From Limnothrix sp. FACHB-406 (GTDB lineage Bacteria; Cyanobacteriota; Cyanobacteriia; CACIAM-69d): a stretch of DNA of 64,000 nucleotides. Location of the stretch: positions 86,587-150,586 of the forward strand of contig NZ_JACJSP010000010.1 of assembly GCF_014698235.1 (NCBI RefSeq), read 5' to 3'. The notes under the pieces were generated by a model that was given only the letters and a program-made list of their open reading frames with translations, was not told the origin of the DNA and did not search any database. Position numbers and translations under genes: made by a program. This document shows positions 43,761-51,913 of the stretch, piece by piece. Within the stretch, counting starts at the first letter, position 1, and each line of letters begins with the position of its first letter.

Positions 43761-44818
43761 TTCACATCTCGATCATGGTGCATCCCACAATTCGGGCAAT
43801 CCCACTCTCGAATATTGAGTGGCAGCTTTTCAACAATGTGACCACAATTCCCGCAGCGCTTGGAACTGGGAAACCACTTATCAATCTTGATCACTGATCG
43901 CCCATACCATTGGGCTTTGTACTCCAGTTGTCGAACCAATTCACCCCACCCCGCATCACTAATAGCGCGGGCTAGCTTGTGGTTTTTGACCATATTCACA
44001 ACCGATAACGACTCCACCGCGATCGTTTGATTTTCACGAATCAGGCGGGTTGTCAGCTTGTGTAAATGGTCTTTTCTGGAGTCCGTGATCTGTTGATGGA
44101 TACGAGCTACTTTGCGTCTGGCTTTGTCGCGATTGCGAGATCCCTTGGCCTTGCGGCTTAGGGCTTTTTGAGCCATCTTCAGACGCTTGTGGTGGCGTTT
44201 GAGGTGTTTGGGGTTGGCAATTTTTTCACCCGTGCTGATTGTGACTAGGCTCGTGATACCCACATCGAGTCCCACCGCGCTGGGGGATTTTGGTAGCGTC
44301 AAATCACGAGGATCATCAAACCGCAAGGATAGATGCCAATGCCCATTAGGACTCAATCTCACCGTGACCGTTGAGGGTTCAACACCATCGGGCAACTGTC
44401 GTGACCAACGAACCCTTAAGGGCTGATCAGACTTAGCCAAGAACACCTGTCCATCTTTCCAGCGAAATGCGGAGCGCGTGAATTCTGCACTGCCGCCATT
44501 CCGTTTTTTCTTGAAGTTTGGATACTTGGTTCTACCAGCAAAGAAATTGGTAAATGCTGATTGCAAATGCCGCAACCCTTGCTGAAGTGGAACCGAACTG
44601 ACATCATTCAAAAATGCCAGATCCTCATCTTTTTTCCACGCGGTTAACATGGAAGATGTTTGAGCGTATCCGATCCGTTCTTGACGTTCATACCAGGCTT
44701 GCGTCCGTTCTGCCAGCGCCCGGTTGTAAACCAATCGCACGCACCCAAGTGTTTGTCGCAACAGCAACTCTTGCTCGGGTGTTGGGTAGAAACGATATCG
44801 ATAAGCTTTTTCCGCCAT
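43643..44818 (-). CDS. tnpB: RNA-guided nuclease TnpB (IS605 OrfB family)
   Basis: 391 residues, full length. N-terminal helix-turn-helix type block (AYRYRFYPTPEQELLLRQTLG, CVRLVYNRALAERTQAWYE). Complete RuvC site: Asp in SAVGLDVGITSLVTIS, Glu in TIAVESLSVVNM and Asp in MHHDRDVNAARNILAAG. The inserted zinc finger is CGNCGHIVEKLPLNIREWDCPNCG. It should cut DNA next to a short target-adjacent motif with its guide RNA, helping the element persist. No frameshift or missing catalytic residue. It is transcribed away from ycf46. Confidence 0.95.
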   Translation of the reverse strand: MAEKAYRYRFYPTPEQELLLRQTLGCVRLVYNRALAERTQAWYERQERIGYAQTSSMLTAWKKDEDLAFLNDVSSVPLQQGLRHLQSAFTNFFAGRTKYPNFKKKRNGGSAEFTRSAFRWKDGQVFLAKSDQPLRVRWSRQLPDGVEPSTVTVRLSPNGHWHLSLRFDDPRDLTLPKSPSAVGLDVGITSLVTISTGEKIANPKHLKRHHKRLKMAQKALSRKAKGSRNRDKARRKVARIHQQITDSRKDHLHKLTTRLIRENQTIAVESLSVVNMVKNHKLARAISDAGWGELVRQLEYKAQWYGRSVIKIDKWFPSSKRCGNCGHIVEKLPLNIREWDCPNCGMHHDRDVNAARNILAAGLAVSVCGATVRPEESKSRKAGAMKQKPGS

Positions 44819-44900
44819 GTCTTACACTGTATCAGCTAGAATGTAAGATTTCGAGCAAATCCGCCCTAAAAGGGCGGGGTTTCAGACCCTTTTCTTTTTG

Positions 44901-46412
44901 ATGAATTTTTTTCAGGAATTTTCGCTGCTATTGCGGGCCCGTTATCCGCTGATTTATATCCCCACCGCCGAAGAGGAGCGGGTGGAAAAGGCGATCGCCC
45001 AATGTGCCCAAAGCCAGGGCAATCGTGGGATTTATGTTTGGGATTTTGTGGAAGGCTACAGCGGCAGTCCCAATGATTTGGGAGCAGCTAAGCGCAATCC
45101 GCTGCAAGCGCTGGAATTTTTGGAAAAATTTCCCGATTCAGCGGCGGGAGTCTTTGTGTTACGGGATTTTCATCGATTTTTGGATGATATTGCGATCGCC
45201 CGCAAATTGCGTAACTTGGCCCGATCGCTCAAGGCCCAACCCAAAAACATCGTGCTCCTTTCCCCGCAGGTGCAAATTCCCGAAGACCTCAGCGAAGTGC
45301 TGACAGTGTTGGAATTTCCCCTGCCCGCCGCCGATGAACTGCGCCAAGAGGTGCAACGGCTAGCGACCGCCACGGGCCAAACCTTGGAAGGACGAGACTT
45401 AGAAGACTTAGTGCGATCGAGCCAAGGCCTCTCGCTCGATCGGGTGCGGCGGGTGTTGGGCCGGGCGATCGCCCAAAACGGCAACCTGCCCCCCGAAACC
45501 ATGGATCTGATCCTGGAAGAAAAGCGCCAATCGATCCGCCAAACCCAAATTTTGGACTTTTGCCCCGCCACGGAACAAATGTCCGACATTGGCGGCCTAG
45601 ACAACCTGAAAGCCTGGCTCCTGCGGCGTGGGGGCGCATTTTCAGAGCGGGCCCGCCAATACGGCCTGCCCCATCCTCGGGGGCTGTTGTTGGTGGGGAT
45701 TCAAGGCACTGGCAAATCCTTGACGGCCAAGGCGATCGCCCACCATTGGCACTTGCCCTTGCTGCGGTTGGATGTGGGGCGTTTGTTTGGTGGCTTGGTC
45801 GGTGAGTCTGAATCCCGCACTCGCCAAACCATTCAGCTCGCGGAAGCCCTCGCCCCCTGCATTCTGTGGATCGATGAAATCGACAAGGCCTTCGCCGGAT
45901 TGGGCAGCAAGGGCGACGGCGGCACGGCCTCGCGGGTTTTTGGCACGTTTGTCACCTGGATGGCGGAAAAGCAATCGCCGGTCTTTGTGGTGGCCACGGC
46001 GAACGATATCCAGTCCTTGCCGCCAGAACTGTTGCGAAAAGGGCGATTTGACGAAATCTTTTTTGTGGGATTGCCCAGTCAGCCGGAGCGCCGCGAAATT
46101 TTTGAGGTGCATTTAAGCCGACTGCGTCCCCACAATCTCAAAACCTACGACCTCGATCGCCTGGCCTACGAAACACCGGACTTTTCCGGGGCCGAAATTG
46201 AACAGGCGATCGTGGAAGCAATGCACATTGGCTTCAGCGAAAACCGCGATTTCACCACCGATGACATTGTGGCCGCCGTTAGCCAAATTGTGCCCCTGGC
46301 TCGCACGGCCCGCGAGCAAATCGAAGCGCTTCAGCAATGGGCGGCCGCGGGCAAAGCGCGGTTAGCATCCCGATCAACCACCTTAGGCGGCTTGTCTTCT
46401 TTCTCGGGCTAA
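44901..46412 (+). CDS. ycf46: Ycf46-type AAA ATPase
   Basis: 503 residues from ATG 44901 (a TTG directly precedes it). An N-terminal domain ([23 protein letters not shown]) typical of Ycf46 is followed by an AAA module: [21 protein letters not shown], Walker A GIQGTGKS (266-273), Walker [14 protein letters not shown] (321), sensor [29 protein letters not shown] with the arginine finger. Ycf46 is conserved in cyanobacteria and red-algal plastids and has been linked to carbon uptake and photosynthesis regulation. No ribosome site precedes the ATG, because the tnpB element ends there. Confidence 0.92.
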   Translation: MNFFQEFSLLLRARYPLIYIPTAEEERVEKAIAQCAQSQGNRGIYVWDFVEGYSGSPNDLGAAKRNPLQALEFLEKFPDSAAGVFVLRDFHRFLDDIAIARKLRNLARSLKAQPKNIVLLSPQVQIPEDLSEVLTVLEFPLPAADELRQEVQRLATATGQTLEGRDLEDLVRSSQGLSLDRVRRVLGRAIAQNGNLPPETMDLILEEKRQSIRQTQILDFCPATEQMSDIGGLDNLKAWLLRRGGAFSERARQYGLPHPRGLLLVGIQGTGKSLTAKAIAHHWHLPLLRLDVGRLFGGLVGESESRTRQTIQLAEALAPCILWIDEIDKAFAGLGSKGDGGTASRVFGTFVTWMAEKQSPVFVVATANDIQSLPPELLRKGRFDEIFFVGLPSQPERREIFEVHLSRLRPHNLKTYDLDRLAYETPDFSGAEIEQAIVEAMHIGFSENRDFTTDDIVAAVSQIVPLARTAREQIEALQQWAAAGKARLASRSTTLGGLSSFSG

Positions 46413-46527
46413 TTCTGGATTGATCGGGCTGAATGGGCTGAACAAGCTGCATTAGCCAAATTGGCCGAATTTCCGCCCTGATCAGAACGGGTTCTAGGGG
46501 AAAATACGGGCTGAATCGCAGGATATC

Positions 46528-46628
46528 CTGGCTAGATAGCTGACTGGATATCTGGCTAAATCTCTGGCTAGATAGGCTGACTAGATATCTGGGCTAAATC
46601 TCTGGGCTAGATAGGCTGGCTAGATATT
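46528..46628. repeat. tandem CTGGCTAGATAGGCTGACTAGATAT repeats
   Basis: Imperfect 40-base copies built from GGCTAGATA, GACTAGATATCTGG and CTAAATCTCTGG fill the space directly before the SH3 gene. The first copy is degraded. Confidence 0.7.
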
Positions 46629-47132
46629 TTGGACGGGTTGGTGGTTGATCCTCATCGGGAGTCGCAAACGATCGTGCGTTGGCTGTGGAAACTATTGCGC
46701 GGGCTGGTCAGCCTCATTAGTGGTATCGCGATCGCGATCGCCTTTTTGGCTGCCGGAGGGGTGATTGCCGTTCGCTACATCGTCACCCAAATTGCCACGG
46801 CCCCGCCACGCCCCAGCTTTGCCAACGATCCCAAACCCGGCGCGGTGGTGACCCCGCCCCCACCGCCCAGCAGCGCGGTTGCCCCAGCCCCAGTTTTGCC
46901 GCCGCCGTCGCCCTTGCCCCCCGGTGCTTATCGGGCCCGGGTGACCCAACCGATCGGGCTGGTGTTGCGATCGACTCCCAATCGATCGGGCGCAAGGCTG
47001 GGCAGTGTGGACTACAACGATCGGGTCATTGTCTTGGGAGACAGTCCCGATCGACGTTGGCAGCGGGTGCGCCTGGGCGAAAGCGGCCCCGAGGGCTGGG
47101 TTCGCAGCGGCAACACCCGCCGACTGGATTAA
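46629..47132 (+). CDS. SH3-domain membrane protein
   Basis: 167 residues from a TTG (GTG at 46641 and 46674 are alternatives). One membrane helix (LVSLISGIAIAIAFLAAGGVIAV, about 27-49), a Pro-rich linker (PPPPPSSAVAPAPVLPPPSP) and a C-terminal bacterial SH3 domain (IGLVLRSTPNRSGARLGSVDYNDR then WQRVRLGESGPEGWVRSG). Such proteins sit in the membrane with the SH3 domain in the periplasm, possibly contacting peptidoglycan. Function unknown. Confidence 0.75.
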   Translation: MDGLVVDPHRESQTIVRWLWKLLRGLVSLISGIAIAIAFLAAGGVIAVRYIVTQIATAPPRPSFANDPKPGAVVTPPPPPSSAVAPAPVLPPPSPLPPGAYRARVTQPIGLVLRSTPNRSGARLGSVDYNDRVIVLGDSPDRRWQRVRLGESGPEGWVRSGNTRRLD

Positions 47133-47191
47133 CAAGTTTGATTAACGAGCTTGATGCACCATCCCAATCAACAAACTCCATTCACCAAGTT

Positions 47192-47339
47192 CTAGTAGCG
47201 CGGCTGCCTTGACGTGATATGCCAAGTCAACTGACTGTTATCGCCACCAAATCGTTAGGCAGCAAGGGGCTTAAGCCCCTTGTTATCACGACTGCCTTTG
47301 CCGCTTTGACCCAATAAATTAAGCCTGTTGCGCTACTAG
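47192..47339. mobile_element. MITE-like element, 148 bp, with inner palindrome
   Basis: Ends are perfect 10-bp inverted repeats: CTAGTAGCGC (47192-47201) and GCGCTACTAG (47330-47339). Inside lies the 20-bp palindrome CAAGGGGCTTAAGCCCCTTG (47263-47282), flanked by GGCAG/CTGCC. No coding capacity. The same palindrome with the same TCACGA three bases beyond its right side recurs at 48641. Confidence 0.6.
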
Positions 47340-47380
47340 GTTCTGGAATGAACTGGTTCTGGAATGAATTGGGCAAAAAC

Positions 47381-47569
47381 TTAAGCCGATCGTTGGGCAA
47401 TCGCAATGCCCGGCGCGTAGGCTTCCAACACCCGAGCCGTGAGCGAGCAAGTCACCATCAAATAGTCACAGGCATGGCACTGGGTGCGAATCACGTTGCT
47501 CGTGCGAATCCGATGACGCTCTGCACGCGAACCACAGTTGGGGCAGTAAATCGTTTCTACGGTCAGCAT
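47381..47569 (-). CDS. small zinc-ribbon protein of cyanobacteria
   Basis: 62 residues from ATG 47569. MLTVETIYCPNCGSRAERHR then RTQCHACDYLMVTCSLTARVLEAYAPGI. CPNCG and CHAC make a four-cysteine zinc ribbon. Near-identical cyanobacterial proteins are sometimes mislabelled PriA-like. Probably a nucleic-acid or protein-binding accessory; function unknown. The upstream extension to 47614 is not needed. Confidence 0.75.
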   Translation of the reverse strand: MLTVETIYCPNCGSRAERHRIRTSNVIRTQCHACDYLMVTCSLTARVLEAYAPGIAIAQRSA

Positions 47570-48906
47570 TGTGGTCACCATCTGGCAAAAATTTGAGGAA
47601 CTAAACCGAGGCATCGACGGGCTTGTCTAAACGGCGGATGGGCTGAAGGTGCGATCGCCCCCCCAAGGCAAGGAGCATTTGCGGCGGGAGCACCGGATCT
47701 GGGCGATCGATCCTTCACATCCAGTGATGAAAAAACGCGATCAGCAACGAAAAACAACGAAAAACAACACAGATATGAGCCGAGTCATCCCGTTGACCAA
47801 GAAAACTCAAAAAACGACGGAGTCCATTTGAGCGCGATCTCCATTGGCCCAATTCAATTAGTCCAGTTCAAGCGGTAGGGGACTGAAAGGGCTGTTCTCG
47901 AGCATTTCCGTCGTTTTCGACTCCTCACGACCTTGCAGATAGCACTGTCAATAACTTCAACAAATTCAGTAAATGGCCGGCAGCCAACCGACCACAAACC
48001 TCAGCGGAAGAATGCCTTAAAAAGCAATTTCAGAGGCGATGCGACTGGTTTTGAGAGCAGGAAACAAGGGTGATCAAAACCAATCATGGAATCGAGGGGT
48101 TAATTCATTCTCGTTCTTAGCATTATGGAATAGCCGATCGGGGCTCGGGGGAATTTAGCAACAATTCCTTTCAATTTAAAGACATCGGTTCCTCCGAATG
48201 ACGCGATCCCTAATTGGTTACCTCTGATACCAAGTGAGTCCCAATCAAAACTCAGTCGGTATTTCGGCAAACTCTCCCCTTAAGAGAAGCGGCGGCCTGC
48301 AACTGTTCAGACGGCAACTATGACTGACTCGATCGGGTCGTCATGGCAAAGGTGCAGCTAAAAATCTGTGATCTGGGTCAATGCAATGTTGGGATCTGAT
48401 CAAGATTGGGATTGGTGTTCTACTTAATATTGTTTTACCTACTTTTGATGAAACTTCAATTCTGTTTATCTCTGTTAAAAGTTTTGGTTTTCTTAAGCTT
48501 TTCTAGGGAATTTCCACCCAAAAGGGCCGTGAAGCATTTTGTGGATGAACGATCAGTTTTTGGCAAAGAGTTTGCAATTTGGAATCAGTGAGAAGTGGTT
48601 AATTTTCCATGCCCGCAGTCGTCACCCACAGTCGTCGTAACAAGGGGCTTAAGCCCCTTGTCCCTCACGAGATTGTCGCCGTGAAATCAGGGGTTCAGGC
48701 GATTGGACAACAAACCCTCAGCCCCTTGCCCCACTCCGATTTGCGATCGGGTTGCTGGGTTGTAGTGGGTGGGGTTGAGCGGCTGGAACACCATTGGGGG
48801 GATGTAACTGGTGGATTACATCCCGATCGAGCCGCGCTAGACTCCGCATCCATGTTTGTTGCCCCACGGATTGCTCGCGCCTATGCCTTGCGCCTATGCC
48901 TTGCGC
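47570..48906. other. 1.3-kb gene-free stretch
   Basis: Short frames occur, but none has a family signature or good ribosome site; one reads through the 48641 palindrome. Nucleotide composition is mixed, AT-rich around 48400-48500 and GC-rich near the ends. A small RNA cannot be excluded by eye. Confidence 0.45.
48641..48660. repeat. 20-bp perfect palindrome, dispersed family copy 3
   Basis: CAAGGGGCTTAAGCCCCTTG, identical to the centre of the MITE-like element at 47263. Both are followed by TCACGA after three or four bases (TTATCACGA and TCCCTCACGA), showing shared flanks. Confidence 0.7.
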
Positions 48907-49611
48907 CTATTCCTGTGGGCGGACAGCCTCCAGAATTTGCGAGAAATAGAACTGGGAGCCAATGAACTCCCGCCGATTGACCTCAAACCCATTGGCCCGC
49001 AAAATCCGCACCACATCCCGCACCGGGTGCAAATAGGCGCGCGTGGTTTTGCTGGGGCCGGGGAACAGCTCGCCAATTTTTTTCAACAGCACATAAACCG
49101 GACTCTTGGGCGCAAAGCTGAGGATTAGCTTCGACTGGGCAAGGCTGGCCAAATGCCCAATCATTTTTTCAATGTCTTGGTCGGGATAGTGAATCAACAC
49201 ATCCAAGCAAATTACGGTGTCGTAGGAACCCTCGATCGCCTCAAGATCCTGCACTTCAAAACTCAGGCGATCGCCCAAGTTCAGCTTGGCCGCACGCTCC
49301 TTGGCCTCACCGATCATCGCCTCAGAAATGTCGCTACCCGAAACGATCGCCCCCAACTCCGCCAACGGCACACTTAGGGAACCCACGCCGCAACCCGCAT
49401 CACAGATGGTTTGGCCCGCCAGTTTGCTTCCTTGCTTCAGCCAATAGACCACCGTATCCACCGTGCGTTGATGCCCTTCGCGGATGTCGCGTTGCACCTT
49501 GTTCACGTCGCCGTCGCCATAGATGCGCCGCCAGCGATCGAACCCAGTGGTGTTGAAATAGTCCTTGACGATGGCTTTGTCGTTGCCCTTGTTGCTGGTG
49601 GCGCTGCTCAT
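48907..49611 (-). CDS. chlM: magnesium protoporphyrin IX methyltransferase
   Basis: 234 residues from ATG 49611. Methylates Mg-protoporphyrin IX on the C13 propionate using SAM, a committed step of chlorophyll synthesis. Class I methyltransferase motifs: ICDAGCGVGSLSVPLAELGA (motif I), SGSDISEAMIGEAKERA (acidic strand 2), LSFEVQDLEAIEGSYDTVICLDVLIHY. ChlM-specific C-terminus: LSFAPKSPVYVLLKKIGELFPG then RAYLHPVRDVVRILRANGFEVNRREFIGSQFYFSQILEA. Length is standard. Monocistronic. Confidence 0.95.
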   Translation of the reverse strand: MSSATSNKGNDKAIVKDYFNTTGFDRWRRIYGDGDVNKVQRDIREGHQRTVDTVVYWLKQGSKLAGQTICDAGCGVGSLSVPLAELGAIVSGSDISEAMIGEAKERAAKLNLGDRLSFEVQDLEAIEGSYDTVICLDVLIHYPDQDIEKMIGHLASLAQSKLILSFAPKSPVYVLLKKIGELFPGPSKTTRAYLHPVRDVVRILRANGFEVNRREFIGSQFYFSQILEAVRPQE

Positions 49612-50038
49612 AGGGAATTGCGTAAATCTTGGGTAGAGTGATCTCAAAAGTTGGATGCTAAGGGCCAGGATGGTCGCCAGGGCCAGGCCGTGGGTCGGCG
49701 TGGATCGTCACCAATGGCTCGGGTGGTCACCCATTGGCGCTGATGGGCAAGGCAACTATGGCCGGATGGCGACTGCTGTGGATCGCCATCATCGCCATCC
49801 CATCATCGCCATCATTGACCGCTGCATTGCACGACGGCTGCACCGAATTCATTGCCGCAAATGAGCAAAATTCATTGCCGCATTTGATTATAGAGAGACC
49901 CGCAGCCGCGATCGCCGAAAAAATCCTGGCCACCCCCTAGCCTCGATCTGGCTTCAGCGCGTAGAATCAAGTTTTGTCTTTTGTCGTTTGCTCCCAAAAA
50001 CGACAGTCGTTACACTCGATTCGGTTGCAACAGCCCCC
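49612..50038. other. divergent region between chlM and rpsP
   Basis: No gene supported. It contains imperfect inverted repeat CCAATGG...CCCATTGG (49712-49738), short GCCATCATCGCCATC repeats near 49785-49815 and a duplicated AATTCATTGCCGCA (49847-49879). Confidence 0.45.
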
Positions 50039-50296
50039 ATGGTTAAGATTCGCCTCAAGCGCCTCGGCAAAAAACGCGAAGTCAGCTATCGCATCGTGGT
50101 GATGCAAAGTACCTCGCGCCGCGATGGTCGCGCCCTGGAAGAACTGGGTTTCTATAATCCCCGCACGAACGAAACGCGCTTGGAAGTGCCTCGGATCATC
50201 GAGCGTCTGAAGTCTGGTGCTCAACCCACCGACACCGTGCGCAGCATCTTTGAAAAGGCCAACATTTTTGAGCAACTGAAGGCCGCTAACGCCTAG
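50039..50296 (+). CDS. rpsP: 30S ribosomal protein S16
   Basis: 85 residues: [20 protein letters not shown] then [21 protein letters not shown] and [21 protein letters not shown]. Small-subunit assembly protein on helices of the 16S 5' domain. The ATG at 50039 starts at the conserved MVKIRLKR; the longer frame from 49988 is not conserved. First of rpsP-khpA-phoH. Confidence 0.97.
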   Translation: MVKIRLKRLGKKREVSYRIVVMQSTSRRDGRALEELGFYNPRTNETRLEVPRIIERLKSGAQPTDTVRSIFEKANIFEQLKAANA

Positions 50297-50462
50297 TGGG
50301 TTGGAGGTGCAGTTTTCTGGTCTGTCGAGATTCCTCTCCCTTCCCGACTGGCCGGCAGCCTGCCCCTGTCGTTTGGCAAGGCTCGGGCGATCGCCCCACT
50401 GAATCGCGTTCATCGCCCCGGTGGCTTTGCCCCTAATCATTTTCGAGTAGCCGGAGTTCCGC

Positions 50463-50837
50463 TTGACAACTTCGACGAATCCAAGCCCCTCGATCGACTA
50501 CGAGGGGCTTGTGCAATACCTGATTGAACCGTTGCTGGAAGTGCCTGATGCTTTGCGGATTGACTGCGAGCACACGGGCAACAATGTTTGGCTGCGGGTG
50601 GCCTTTGACCCGGCCGATCGGGGACGGGTGTTTGGGCGCAGCGGCAAAACCATCCAATCAATCCGCACGGTTTTGGACTTGGCGGCCCACCACGAAGGTC
50701 GCGCGGCCTTTTTGGACGTGTATGGCGGCTACAGCTTGGGCGAGGGCCCCTCAGAAGACGGCAACGGCCGGGGCCGGGGCGATCGCGGGGGTGACCGACG
50801 GCGATCGCGACCCGATCGACCCAACCGAGGGCGGTAG
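50463..50837 (+). CDS. khpA: KhpA-type KH-domain RNA-binding protein
   Basis: 124 residues from a TTG at 50463 with GGAG 9 bases upstream. YEGLVQYLIEPLLEVPDALRID is the family N-terminus. The KH motif GRVFGRSGKTIQSIR has the GXXG loop (GRSG). A Gly/Arg/Asp-rich tail (GRGRGDRGGDRRRSRPDRPN) probably adds non-specific RNA affinity. Commonly encoded next to rpsP in bacteria. Stop is 2 bases before phoH. Confidence 0.9.
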   Translation: MTTSTNPSPSIDYEGLVQYLIEPLLEVPDALRIDCEHTGNNVWLRVAFDPADRGRVFGRSGKTIQSIRTVLDLAAHHEGRAAFLDVYGGYSLGEGPSEDGNGRGRGDRGGDRRRSRPDRPNRGR

Positions 50838-50839
50838 CG

Positions 50840-51796
50840 GTGGCTCCCCTGTCGATCGACCTGGGCAGCAGCACCAGCGCCGTCACCCTGGCGGGCCATC
50901 GCGAGGAAACCCTCAAGGCCCTGGCCAAGCACACGGGCACAACCCTGGTGATGCGCGGCCAAGAGTTGGTAATCACTGGGCCCGACAAGGCGATCGCCCT
51001 GTGCCAACAAATCGTCAAGGCCTTAGAAATCTATTGGAGCGCCGGACAGCGGATTGATGAAGCGGATGTGCTGACGGCGAAACGGGCGATCGAAACCGAT
51101 CGACTCGGTGAGCTGGCGGACTTGCACCAGGACTCGATCGCCCGCACCCGACGCGGCGACAACATCCGCGCCAAAACCTTTCGCCAACAGCGCTACATCA
51201 AAGCCATCCGCAATCACGACCTGATCTTCTGCACCGGCCCGGCGGGTACGGGCAAAACCTTCCTCGCTGCCCTGATTGCGGTGCAAGCGTTGCTGGCCGG
51301 TGAATTTGAGCGTTTGATCCTCACCCGTCCCGCCGTGGAAGCGGGCGAGCGGCTGGGGTTCCTGCCCGGCGACCTGCAACAAAAAATTGATCCGTATCTG
51401 CGCCCGCTCTACGACGCGCTGTACGAACTGATCGACCCGGAAAAAGTGGCCAACCTGATGGAGCGGGGCATTGTGGAAGTGGCTCCGTTGGCTTATATGC
51501 GCGGTCGCACCTTGAACAATGCTTTCGTAATTTTGGATGAGGCCCAAAACACTACGCCGGCCCAAATGAAGATGGTGTTGACACGGCTGGGGTTTCGATC
51601 GCGCATGGTCGTGACTGGCGACATTACCCAAACCGACTTGCCGGAGCACCAAACCTCGGGCATGGCGATCGCCCAACGGATTCTCAAAAATGTTGAGGGG
51701 ATCGCCTTTTGTGAACTGACCCGCGCCGATGTGGTGCGCCACCCGCTGGTTCAACGGATCGTCACCGCCTACGAACGCCACGAAGCCGGCCAGTAG
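50840..51796 (+). CDS. phoH: PhoH-family ATPase
   Basis: 318 residues from a GTG at 50840. N-terminal KH-like segment, then the PhoH ATPase: FRQQRYIKAIRNHDLIFCTGPAGTGKTFLAA (Walker A 133-140), LILTRPAVEAGERLGFLPGDL, AFVILDEAQNTTPAQMKMVLTRLG (Walker B 230-237) and MVVTGDITQTDLPEHQTSGM. Thought to be an RNA-linked ATPase/helicase, induced by phosphate starvation in some bacteria. Translation is probably coupled to khpA. Confidence 0.95.
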   Translation: MAPLSIDLGSSTSAVTLAGHREETLKALAKHTGTTLVMRGQELVITGPDKAIALCQQIVKALEIYWSAGQRIDEADVLTAKRAIETDRLGELADLHQDSIARTRRGDNIRAKTFRQQRYIKAIRNHDLIFCTGPAGTGKTFLAALIAVQALLAGEFERLILTRPAVEAGERLGFLPGDLQQKIDPYLRPLYDALYELIDPEKVANLMERGIVEVAPLAYMRGRTLNNAFVILDEAQNTTPAQMKMVLTRLGFRSRMVVTGDITQTDLPEHQTSGMAIAQRILKNVEGIAFCELTRADVVRHPLVQRIVTAYERHEAGQ

Positions 51797-51913
51797 GTCA
51801 ACTTTCCGCACACCGCAGCCACTTCGCCGCTCACAAGTCTTCCCGATCGTCTGTCTCTCATCAAAATCCGTGATTCGGCATAATTGGCTTAAGTCTCGCC
51901 TCTCTCACTCGTG

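Larger units (their letters stand above)
43601..44900 (-). mobile_element. IS200/IS605-type element carrying only tnpB
   Basis: The right end (element orientation leftward) is the hairpin-bearing end at 43601-43636 that finishes GGGGAGGATGTCAA. The left end holds CCGCCCT-AAA-AGGGCGG (44861-44877) ahead of tnpB. If TTCAT (plus ATGAA, 44901-44905) is the target-adjacent motif, the element spans 43601-44900. No tnpA is present, so mobility would need a transposase in trans. Exact ends are estimates. Confidence 0.7.

Noticed and set aside
47925..47945. ACTCCTCACGAC resembling the Yfr1 RNA core ACTCCTCACAC
   Set aside because: The match is inexact, with no flanking stem-loops or terminator, so it is probably chance.
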